Shown here: piece by piece, positions 40,020 through 47,968 of the stretch
Layout of the letters: each line of letters begins with the position of its first letter
How positions within the stretch are numbered: the stretch's first letter is position 1
DNA from: an uncultured Desulfovibrio sp.
GTDB lineage: Bacteria; Desulfobacterota; Desulfovibrionia; Desulfovibrionales; Desulfovibrionaceae
NCBI RefSeq assembly: GCF_944324935.1
Contig: NZ_CALUYG010000001.1
Span: 88,171 to 152,170 of the forward strand
Length of the DNA stretch: 64,000 nt
Direction: 5' to 3'
The notes under the pieces: model-generated
The model's input: only the letters and a program-made list of their open reading frames with translations
The model's database searches: none
Told to the model about the DNA's origin: nothing
Made by a program: the position numbers and the translations under genes

Positions 40020-41141
40020 ATGTCCGGCAATACCTTCGGGCGCGTCCTGCGCCTCACCACCTATGGCGAATCGCACGGCGCGGGCATTGGCGGCGTGCTG
40101 GACGGCTGTCCGGCCGGGCTGCCCCTCAGCGAGGCGGAGATGCAACGCGACCTCGATCTGCGCAAGCCGGGGCAGGGGCCCACGGCCACCAAGCGGAAAG
40201 AGTCGGACACGGTACGCATCCTGTCCGGCATCTTCGAAGGGAGGACCACGGGCACGCCCATCGCCTTTTACATCGCCAACGAGGATCAGCGCTCGCGGGA
40301 TTACGGCAATCTGGCCGAAGTTTTTCGTCCCGGGCATGCGGACTGGGGCTTTTTCCAGAAATTCCAGGGCCTGCGCGACTATCGCGGCGGCGGGCGCTCT
40401 TCCGGCCGCGAGACCGCCGCGCGCGTGGCCGCCGGAGCCGTGGCCCGGCTGCTGCTGGCGACGCACGGCATCGGCGTGGAAGCCGCGGCCGTGGAGCTGG
40501 GCGGCATCGCCGTGCCGCCGGCGGAACGCGAGTTTTCCGAAGCCTTTTCCCGGCCCTAGTACGCGGCCTCGGCGGAGGTGGTCACCCGCTGGGACGAACG
40601 CGTGGCCGAAGCCCGCAAGGCCGGGGACACCCTGGGCGGCATCGTGGAGATCCGCGCGCGCGACGTGCCTCCCGGCTGGGGCGAGCCGGTCTTCGACAAG
40701 CTGGACGCCTGTCTGGCCCATGCCCTTATGAGCGTGGGCGCGGTCAAGGGCGTAGAGGTGGGCGACGGCTTTGCCGCGGCCCGCAGCACCGGTTCCGTCA
40801 ACAATGACCCCCTGACGCCGGAAGGTTTCGCCTCCAACCACGCGGGCGGCATCCTCGGCGGCATTTCCAGCGGGCAGGAAATCGTCCTGCGCGCGGCCGT
40901 CAAGCCCATCGCCTCCATCGCAAGGGAACAGCGGACCATCGACAGGGAGGGCCGCCCGGCGTCGGTGCTGGTGGGCGGACGGCATGATCTCTCGGCCATC
41001 CCGCGCATCGTGCCCGTGCTGCGGGCCATGACCGCGCTCACGCTGGCCGATGCCCTGCTGTTGCAGGCGCGCATGACGGCCCTGCCGGAAGAGGTGCTGC
41101 CCCTGCCGCGTCCGGCCGCCCTGCGGGACGGGCGCTGGTGA
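40020..41141 (+). pseudogene. aroC: Chorismate synthase gene interrupted by an in-frame TAG
   Basis: The reading frame from ATG 40020 to TGA 41141 gives a full-length chorismate synthase of 373 codons, except that codon 180 (40557-40559) is TAG. The first part has TYGESHG, RKPGQGP and the FMN-site [14 protein letters not shown]. The part after the stop continues in the same frame with [11 protein letters not shown] and [11 protein letters not shown]. Chorismate synthase converts EPSP to chorismate for aromatic amino acids. A single change from a tyrosine codon would explain the TAG. It may be a sequencing error, a real null allele or suppressed in vivo. AAGGAG precedes the start; the next gene overlaps its stop. 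Confidence 0.85.
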
Positions 41142-41470
41142 TGGCCGCTCCGCTGCCTGATGCGACACCCCTGAGGCCCGGTCTTTTCCGTGGGTGCGGT
41201 CCGGCCCTGACGGCGGACCTGCACGCGCTGGGCATCACCTGCGTGGGGGAGGTGCGTCGTGCCGAACCTGACGAGTTGTACGCGACGCTGTGTCGCCTGA
41301 GCGGGCCGCAGGATATTTGCGTGCTGGATCAATTGCGCTGTGTGGTGGAACAGGCCCGCGATCCCGCCTGTCCGCCCGGTCGGCGGGACTGGTTCTGGTG
41401 GTCGCGGCGGCGCAAGGCGGACGACGTGCCGCCGCTTTCCCCTGTTCCGGAGGCTTCCCATGAGCGCTGA
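41141..41470 (+). CDS. Helix-hairpin-helix protein of the Cdd1/mitomycin-resistance-like family
   Basis: A 109-aa protein. LTADLHALGITCVGEVRRAEPDELYATLC is a helix-hairpin-helix arrangement, followed by SGPQDICVLDQLRCVVEQA, typical of the small Cdd1-like family annotated as mitomycin resistance or TfoX C-terminal-like. The family probably binds DNA or RNA, but its role is not established. The ATG overlaps the aroC stop by one base and its end overlaps recD2 by 11 bases, so it is coupled to a helicase gene. Confidence 0.7.
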   Translation: MAAPLPDATPLRPGLFRGCGPALTADLHALGITCVGEVRRAEPDELYATLCRLSGPQDICVLDQLRCVVEQARDPACPPGRRDWFWWSRRRKADDVPPLSPVPEASHER

Positions 41471-43778
41471 TCTGCCCCTTTTGCAGGACCCGGATGCCGT
41501 GGAGCTGTGCGGCACGCTGGAGCGGGTCATCTTCCATAATGAGGAGAACGGCTATACCGTTCTGCGCCTGCAGCCGGACAAGCCCCTGCCCGGCCAGAGC
41601 AAGGTGCAGGGCGCGCCCGCGCGCGGCCTGAGCCGTGATCCCGTGACCTGCGTGGGGCATATGGTGCATCCGCAGCCAGGCGTACACCTGAAGGTCGCGG
41701 GCCGCTGGCAGGTCAATGCCCGCTACGGCCGCCAGATCCATTTCGACCTGGCGGAAGAGATCCTGCCGGCCACCACCGAGGGCATACGGCTCTACCTGGC
41801 CTCCGGCCTCATCAGGGGCGTGGGGTCGGAGATGGCCGGGCGCATCGTGGAAAAGTTCGGGGAGGACACCATCCGCGTCCTGGACGAGGAACCGGAGCGC
41901 CTGCGGGAGGTCCGGGGCGTGGGCAAGAAGAATTTCGAGCGCATCTGCCAGAGCTGGCAGGAACATCGCGGCATCCGCGACCTCATGCTCTTTTTGCAGC
42001 CGCACGGCATCACCCCCGCCTATGCGGTACGCATCTACCGGGCCTACGGCGGTGAGGCGCTCCAGGTGGTGCGGGAAAACCCCTATCGTCTGGCTATGGA
42101 CATCCACGGCATCGGCTTCGTGACCGCCGACGCCGCGGCCCGCAAGCTGGGCTTTGAAGTGGACAACCCGCTGCGCGTCCAGGCGGGCATCCTCTATGTG
42201 CTGCAAAAGTCCACGGACGACGGCAACGTCTACCTGCCTCAGGACGAGCTGCTGGCCCAGGCCTGCGAACAGCTCGGCGTGGAAGAACAGCTCGTGCTGG
42301 AAGCGCTGGACGTGCTGGAAGCCGAGGAACGCCTTGTGCGGGAATGGCCGGACGAGCCGACCTGCCCCTCGCCGGTGGAAGATGAAGCCGAGATCCCGTC
42401 CCTTTCCCCGGCGGTCTATCTGCGGCGCTACCATCACTGCGAATCCAAGACGGCTTTCTATCTCCAGCGCCTGTTGCGCTCGCCCAAGTCCGTGCAGTTC
42501 AGCGATCCTGACGCGCTGGTGGACAAGGTGACGGGGGAGCTGAGCATCCAGCTCGCGCCGGAGCAGCTCGAGGCCGTGCGTACCGCCGCCCGCAGCAAGG
42601 TGATGGTGCTCACCGGCGGCCCCGGCACGGGCAAGACCACCATCATCAATGCCATCATCCGTCTGTTCGCCGAGGTGAGGGCGCGCATCCTGCTTGCCGC
42701 GCCCACGGGGCGGGCGGCCAAGCGCATGTCCGAGACCTCGGGCCGCGAGGCGCGCACCATCCACCGCCTGCTGGAGTACAGCCCCAAGGAGGACGGCTTC
42801 GCCCGCAACGAGGACAATCCGCTGGCCTGCGGTCTGCTCGTGGTGGACGAGGCCTCCATGATGGACATCCTGCTGTTCTACCATCTGCTGAAGGCCGTGC
42901 CGCTGGGCGCGACGCTCGTACTGGTGGGCGATGTGCATCAGCTGCCGTCGGTGGGGCCGGGCAACGTGCTGGCCGACATCATCGCCTCCGGCGCCGTGCC
43001 CGTGGTGGAGCTGACGGAGATCTTCCGGCAGTCGGCGGAAAGCGAGATCATCTGCAACGCCCACCTCATCAATCACGGGCAGGTGCCGCCGCTGGAGTCC
43101 AGCCGGGACAGGCTGTCGGACTTCTACTTCATCCGGCAGGATGTGCCGGAAAAGGCGGCGGATCTCATCGTGGAACTTGTGCGCGACCACATCCCCCGGC
43201 GTTTCGGGCTGGACCCGGTGGACGACATCCAGGTGCTCACGCCCATGCACCGCGGGGCCGTGGGCGCGGGCGAGCTCAATGCCCGGCTCCAGGAGGCGCT
43301 CAACCCCCACGGCACCGAGGTCCGCCGTGGCGAGCGGGCCTTCCGCCTGCATGACAAGGTCATGCAGATACGCAACAATTACGACAAGGATGTCTTCAAC
43401 GGCGACGTGGGCCGCATCGTCTTTCTGGACGGCAAGGAGCGCACCCTGAGCGTCAACTTCGACGACCGCGTGGTCCCCTACGATTTCGACGAGCTGGACG
43501 AGCTGGCCCCGGCCTACGCCATCTCCATCCACAAGTCGCAGGGTTCGGAATATCCGGCGGTGGTCATCCCCCTTATGATGCAGCACTACGTCCTCTTGCA
43601 ACGCAATCTCGTCTATACCGGGGTGACGCGCGGCAAAAAACTGGTGGTGCTGGTGGGCGAGCCCCGCGCCCTGCACATGGCGGTGAAGAACAACCGCACG
43701 CGCATCCGTCACACCCGCCTCACCGAACGGCTGCGCCCGCCTGAGCTCCCGGCCCCGCACCGGGAGCGGAAAACGTAA
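41460..43778 (+). CDS. recD2: ATP-dependent DNA helicase RecD2
   Basis: A 772-aa RecD2-type superfamily 1B helicase (5'-3'). It has an N-terminal OB-like start (LERVIFHNEENGYTVLRL) and helix-hairpin-helix repeats around 130-210. Walker A is GGPGTGKTT at about 386, motif II LLVVDEASMMD and motif VI VYTGVTRGKKLV. It lacks RecB/RecC partners here, as expected for RecD2, which acts alone in replication-fork maintenance and mismatch-repair-related roles. Translationally overlapped with the preceding small gene. Confidence 0.93.
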   Translation: MSADLPLLQDPDAVELCGTLERVIFHNEENGYTVLRLQPDKPLPGQSKVQGAPARGLSRDPVTCVGHMVHPQPGVHLKVAGRWQVNARYGRQIHFDLAEEILPATTEGIRLYLASGLIRGVGSEMAGRIVEKFGEDTIRVLDEEPERLREVRGVGKKNFERICQSWQEHRGIRDLMLFLQPHGITPAYAVRIYRAYGGEALQVVRENPYRLAMDIHGIGFVTADAAARKLGFEVDNPLRVQAGILYVLQKSTDDGNVYLPQDELLAQACEQLGVEEQLVLEALDVLEAEERLVREWPDEPTCPSPVEDEAEIPSLSPAVYLRRYHHCESKTAFYLQRLLRSPKSVQFSDPDALVDKVTGELSIQLAPEQLEAVRTAARSKVMVLTGGPGTGKTTIINAIIRLFAEVRARILLAAPTGRAAKRMSETSGREARTIHRLLEYSPKEDGFARNEDNPLACGLLVVDEASMMDILLFYHLLKAVPLGATLVLVGDVHQLPSVGPGNVLADIIASGAVPVVELTEIFRQSAESEIICNAHLINHGQVPPLESSRDRLSDFYFIRQDVPEKAADLIVELVRDHIPRRFGLDPVDDIQVLTPMHRGAVGAGELNARLQEALNPHGTEVRRGERAFRLHDKVMQIRNNYDKDVFNGDVGRIVFLDGKERTLSVNFDDRVVPYDFDELDELAPAYAISIHKSQGSEYPAVVIPLMMQHYVLLQRNLVYTGVTRGKKLVVLVGEPRALHMAVKNNRTRIRHTRLTERLRPPELPAPHRERKT

Positions 43779-43982
43779 GCGCCACGAGCGTTGCCGGCCT
43801 CCCTGGCGGCGCTTCCCGCGCGGCAAGCGGCCGCTCGGATGGCAAGACGCTTGCGGAGAAGCGCGGCGCCGCCCCGCCGTGACGGGCTGCGGAAAGGCAT
43901 TTGCAATTCGTGACAAATAGGATAAGGAGAATCGACGGCACGCTTGCCGGAGGCCCGGCCGTGCCGGGAAAGGAGCAGAATC

Positions 43983-44372
43983 ATGGCTGATGAAAACAAG
44001 CGCCTCGGCGTCGTTATCGACAGCGGCAAGGACAGCGACATCGATCCCGAACTGGCGGATGAGATCCTGCGCGACGACGACAATTATGTGCCGCGCAACA
44101 GCCTTGGCGGCGGCGCGGCCGACGCCCTGCTGCGCGCCAATTCGGCCGCCCCTGTCGCGCCCAACCGCATCATCGGCATTGCGGCCATGGTCTGCGCCGT
44201 GTCCAGCCTCTTCCTTTTTGCGGCGTTCTTCATCCCGCCCGCCGTCGTGCTGGGGGTCATCGCCCTGATCCGCAAGCAGTATTTTCTGGGCATCATGTCC
44301 CTGCTGATCTCCATTTTCTCCTTCTTCACGTCCACGACCATTATGACGGCGCTGGACAAGTTCTTCATGTAG
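43983..44372 (+). CDS. Hypothetical membrane protein
   Basis: A 129-aa protein. The first ~60 residues are polar and acidic (DSGKDSDIDPELADEILRDDDN). Two membrane segments follow at about 64-98 and 103-121, forming a hairpin. AGGAG precedes the ATG. It is ended by the terminator at 44544. Function not recognised. Confidence 0.7.
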   Translation: MADENKRLGVVIDSGKDSDIDPELADEILRDDDNYVPRNSLGGGAADALLRANSAAPVAPNRIIGIAAMVCAVSSLFLFAAFFIPPAVVLGVIALIRKQYFLGIMSLLISIFSFFTSTTIMTALDKFFM

Positions 44373-44543
44373 GACGCCAGACCGTCCCGCGTGTCGCCTG
44401 CCCGGCGATATGATATGTCGCGGGCTGCGGCCATCGTCCGTGCCCGGCCGGTTTGTTTCGTCGGAAGGTGTCGATGCGGGCGCTTCGCGCATCTCGCGCC
44501 GGCTCCTTCCGGCGTGCGCCGGCCAGGTGTCCCGCTGATTCTG

Positions 44544-44578
44544 AAAAGCCCCCGCTCGCCATGCGAACGGGGGCTTTT
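44544..44578. terminator. Bidirectional intrinsic terminator
   Basis: Arms AAAAGCCCCCG (44544-44554) and CGGGGGCTTTT (44568-44578) give an 11-bp stem whose ends supply the A- and T-runs. It can end the + gene at 43983 and back up the chemotaxis gene transcribed toward it. Confidence 0.85.
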
Positions 44579-44660
44579 GGCTGCCCTGCGGCACGAATTT
44601 CGCGGTCACGGCCTCCGGCCACCATGCGGACAGCGTTCACAACGGCCCTGCGGGTCGCCC

Positions 44661-44694
44661 AAGCCCCTTATCCCTTCCCCAGCGTGTTTTTGCC
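44661..44694 (+). repeat. Dispersed intergenic repeat, fragment D
   Basis: ATCCCTTCCCCAGCG at 44670-44684 is identical to a segment of copy B (16122-16136, opposite strand), with matching AGCCCC before it and a T-rich stretch after it. Only this inner part of the element is recognisable. Confidence 0.45.
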
Positions 44695-44819
44695 AGGGGA
44701 AGGTCAGGAGCGCGAGGCAGTCCCGCCCGCAAGGGCAAGCAGAGCGTGTTCGGCGCAGGTGTCTTATGTAAGGCGCGGCCTTCTCCCCCCAGCAAGGCGG
44801 TGAAAAGCGGTGACAGGGG

Positions 44820-46847
44820 CTAGCTGTTCTTCAGATCCTCAACGATGCGGCTCAGGTTCTGGGTCTGGGTGTTCAGGCTTTCCACAGCGGCGGCGGCCGT
44901 GCTCATGGCATGGGCAAGCTCATCGGCCCGGCGGTTGACCTCGCTGATGGAGCGGTTGATCTCCTCGCTGGCGGCGGATTGCTGTTCGCTGGCGGCGGCA
45001 ATGGCCCGCACCTGGTCCGAGGAGGTCTCGATGAGCTGGAAGATATCCTTGAGCGCCGCGCCGGACTGGTCGGCAAAGTCCGTGGCCTGACTGATGTTCT
45101 CCACGGCAAGATCCACCTGCTTCATGCTCTTGCCGGCGCTTTCCTGGATGGCATGGATGGCCGTGGCCACATCCGTGGTGGAGTTCATGGTCTTTTCGGC
45201 CAGCTTGCGTACCTCATCCGCCACCACGGCGAAGCCGCGCCCGGCTTCCCCGGCACGGGCCGCCTCGATGGCGGCATTGAGAGCCAGCAGGTTCGTCTGA
45301 TCGGCAATATCGGAAATGACGCTCATAATCTGATTGATGGCCTGGGCCTGTTCAGCCAGCGTATTCATGTCCTGGCGCAACTGGCCGGACTGCTCCTGAA
45401 CGCTCTGGATGCTCTGAACGGACTTGGCCACCACCGCCGCGCCCTCATCGGCCTTGCCGCGGGCCTCGTTGGAGACGTCGGCGGCGTTGCCCGCGCTGCG
45501 GGCCACTTCCAGCACGGTGGAATTCATCTCTTCCATGGCCGTAGCCGTTTCTCCCAGACGGGCCGAGGCCTGGCTGGCTCCCTGACTGGCATTGTCGATC
45601 TCGGCGTTCAGGCTGCGGACAGCATCGCTGACCGAGTCCACAATGCTTTCGATGCGTGCCGCGGCGGCCAGCATGCCCTCGCGACGACCGCTTTCGGCCT
45701 GCTTGCGGGCCTCTTCCGCCTCCGCCAGGGCCTTTCGGGCCTCTTCGCCGCGCGCTTCGGCCTCGCGGGTCTTGGCTTCGGCCTCGGCGGTACTCTGCTG
45801 GAGGCTGGCCACCATGCCGCGCAGGGCGTCGGCAAGCTGGCCCATATCATCGCTGCCCCGCACGTCAAGCTGGACCTGCGTATTGCCGTCGGCCACGGCC
45901 AGCGTATAGGCGGTGATCTTCTTGACCGGGCGGGCCAGACGGACGCCCAGCAGGACGGAAAGCGCCACCAGCACCACCAGCACCCCGCCGCTTACCAGGC
46001 AGGTAACGGAAATACCCTCGTTACGCAGGGCATCCAGCGTGGTCACCGGCACGCCGGCAAACCACATGCCGATGATCTGTCCCTCAGCGTTGCGCGCCGG
46101 CCAGTAGATGGAACGGAAGGGCTCGCCGAGGATGACGTTTTCCTGTATGACGGGCTGGCCCTTTTGCAGGACGGCGTCCTGGATGGACGGATTGTTCAGG
46201 CGGGTGCCGACAGCACGCTTGCCGTTGGCGACGATGCTCGTCATGACGCGGGTGTCGCCTTCAAAGAAGGTGACTTCCAGGTCGTTGATCCGCTTGAGCC
46301 AGTCGATGTGCGCGGGATTGTCCAGCGAAACGCCCAGCGCCAGCGCGCCGATCACGCTGCCGCCGCTGCGGACGGGCAAGACGGCCCCCAGCAGATGCGG
46401 CGCATCCGAGAGCGTGCAGAGTCCTACGGTCTCCGTGCCGCTGAGGGCGGCCTTGACAGCGGCCTGCTCCGCTTCGCTGCCGCCGGCCTGCTCGCTATGG
46501 CTGCGTACCAGCACCTGTCCCCGGGCATCGGTAAGGGTCAGAACATCCAGACGGGCGTCACGAGCAAAGGCGACAAGCCGGGACCGCAGCGCCGCCATGT
46601 CGCCGGCAGTCATGGCACGGTGCAGGTCGCTGTCCTCCGCCAGGGCAAGGCCGATGTTGCGGTATCGCTGCGTGGTGGCCGTATTGACGGCGTCCATGTT
46701 GCGCTGGACGCGCTCAAGGCTGTTGGTGATGGATTCCTCCAGCGGCCGCGTCATGAAGTGGATGCCGACGGCAACCGTGATGACGCAGGTCAGCAGCATG
46801 GAGCAAAAGAGACTGATAACGACCTTGAGAGTCAGGTTCAGGCGCAT
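44820..46847 (-). CDS. Methyl-accepting chemotaxis protein
   Basis: A 675-aa receptor. The N-terminal membrane segment (about 8-30) is followed by a periplasmic Cache-like sensing region, with the text [16 protein letters not shown] and [11 protein letters not shown] second membrane segment at about 284-308 leads to a HAMP domain, an Ala/Glu-rich coiled coil at 375-415, and a methyl-accepting signalling domain containing the conserved hairpin tip [20 protein letters not shown]. It should report a small ligand to CheA/CheW; no che genes are nearby. ATG 46847 (GAGG upstream) is preferred over a 27-codon extension. Confidence 0.93.
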   Translation of the reverse strand: MRLNLTLKVVISLFCSMLLTCVITVAVGIHFMTRPLEESITNSLERVQRNMDAVNTATTQRYRNIGLALAEDSDLHRAMTAGDMAALRSRLVAFARDARLDVLTLTDARGQVLVRSHSEQAGGSEAEQAAVKAALSGTETVGLCTLSDAPHLLGAVLPVRSGGSVIGALALGVSLDNPAHIDWLKRINDLEVTFFEGDTRVMTSIVANGKRAVGTRLNNPSIQDAVLQKGQPVIQENVILGEPFRSIYWPARNAEGQIIGMWFAGVPVTTLDALRNEGISVTCLVSGGVLVVLVALSVLLGVRLARPVKKITAYTLAVADGNTQVQLDVRGSDDMGQLADALRGMVASLQQSTAEAEAKTREAEARGEEARKALAEAEEARKQAESGRREGMLAAAARIESIVDSVSDAVRSLNAEIDNASQGASQASARLGETATAMEEMNSTVLEVARSAGNAADVSNEARGKADEGAAVVAKSVQSIQSVQEQSGQLRQDMNTLAEQAQAINQIMSVISDIADQTNLLALNAAIEAARAGEAGRGFAVVADEVRKLAEKTMNSTTDVATAIHAIQESAGKSMKQVDLAVENISQATDFADQSGAALKDIFQLIETSSDQVRAIAAASEQQSAASEEINRSISEVNRRADELAHAMSTAAAAVESLNTQTQNLSRIVEDLKNS

Positions 46848-47047
46848 GGGGACCTCACACTTTTGCCGGAAAACTGGCGTTGAACAGAGGGATTTCTTTC
46901 TGTTATCGACAAAAAATAAAAAATTCATAGGGAAAACAGACAGGTTATCCTGATGATGCGGAAAAAAATGTCGAGCAGGCGCAAAATGGCGGAGGGGCCG
47001 GCGTCAGACCCGGTCAGGAGCGGGCATGCCGCGGCGGGTGCGCCGGA

Positions 47048-47098
47048 CGCAACAACCGTCCCAAAGCCGGGGGCCTCGGGACGGTTGTTGCGCTTTTT
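47048..47098 (+). terminator. Strong + strand terminator with no annotated + strand gene
   Basis: Arms CGCAACAACCGTCCC (47048-47062) and GGGACGGTTGTTGCG (47078-47092) make a perfect 15-bp stem, followed by CTTTTT. On the - strand there is no T-run, so it does not terminate the - strand gene ending at 47123. No supported + gene lies upstream; a short RNA starting in the AT-rich zone near 46900-46950 is possible. Confidence 0.8.
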
Positions 47099-47122
47099 GC
47101 GGCCTTGCGCCGGCAGGGGCGG

Positions 47123-47968
47123 TCAGGGGAGCGGGCAGGGCGTCAGGTAGATGGTGCGCTCTTCCTGGGTGAGCGTGACGATCTCCCGCAGGCCGTCCAG
47201 CGTGGGGCGGCCCTTGTCGGCCGTGAGCAGGTGTTGCAGTCGCGCCACCAGTCCGGCACGGCGGTCGTTTTCGTCCGCATCGCCGAGCATGGCTTCCCTG
47301 CCCAAGAGCTCCAGGGCCTTGCCGTGATGGTCGGCCAGTGTCTGATGGACGAGGAAGAGCGGCTCCAGTTCGTCGCTTTCGGCGGCGGCAAGCACCATGA
47401 CCGACGTCATGTAGAGCCGTTCGATATAGATTCCGTAGAGATGCGCGCCCAGCAGGCGCAACAGGCGCTCGTCACCGGCTGCCGCGCGCACGAAGGCCGC
47501 GTATTCCTGCTTGCGGTATTTTTCCGCGATGGAACGGGCGCGCTCGCTCTGGGGCTTGTCGCGCAGGATGCGCAGCTCCTCCTTGCCGGGGCTGGGCAGT
47601 TTTTGCCGCCAGAGGGATTGCAGCAGGCGGTTTTCCCGCAGGGCGTCTTCCGGCTTGCCGAAGAAGAAGGCAAAGCTGCGGTCCGCGGCGATCATGCCGC
47701 TGAGCACGGCCCGCTGATCCTCGTCCTCGGTGGGGCAGGTCTCTTCGGAGACGGCCAGCGCGGGCTGGTGGACGAAGCCCGCTTCGCGGTAACGGGCGAT
47801 GTCCCGCAGGGCCTGCGCCGGCGAGTCGTCGTCGAGCACGTCCAGCAGGGCGGTGACGATGCGCCGCGTTTCCGAGGCGGGCAGGGCGGCCCGCACGGGG
47901 GCGGCCAGCAACAAAAGGGCGACCCCGCAGAGCAGGGTCGCCGTCAGAATACGCGGATGCCTAGGCAT
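47123..47968 (-). CDS. Secreted protein of unknown function
   Basis: A 281-aa protein with a signal peptide (hydrophobic 6-23, cleavage near VRAALP), so periplasmic. The mature part is nearly all helical, with AERARSIAEKYRKQEYAAF and LLGAHLYGIYIERLYMTSVMVLA segments and a CPTEDED stretch carrying one cysteine. No family is recognised. ATG 47968 is chosen because GGGG sits 9 bases upstream. It overlaps the valS stop by 8 bp, so it is coupled to valS. Confidence 0.68.
   Translation of the reverse strand: MPRHPRILTATLLCGVALLLLAAPVRAALPASETRRIVTALLDVLDDDSPAQALRDIARYREAGFVHQPALAVSEETCPTEDEDQRAVLSGMIAADRSFAFFFGKPEDALRENRLLQSLWRQKLPSPGKEELRILRDKPQSERARSIAEKYRKQEYAAFVRAAAGDERLLRLLGAHLYGIYIERLYMTSVMVLAAAESDELEPLFLVHQTLADHHGKALELLGREAMLGDADENDRRAGLVARLQHLLTADKGRPTLDGLREIVTLTQEERTIYLTPCPLP

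Noticed and set aside
40557-40559. Pyrrolysine at the aroC TAG
   Set aside because: TAG ends several ordinary genes nearby, no pyl genes are in the window, and AroC is not a known pyrrolysine protein. A mutation or base error is simpler.
41235-44609. A - strand open frame of about 1,124 codons antisense to recD2
   Set aside because: It is the shadow of recD2, with a biased composition. recD2 has all helicase motifs.
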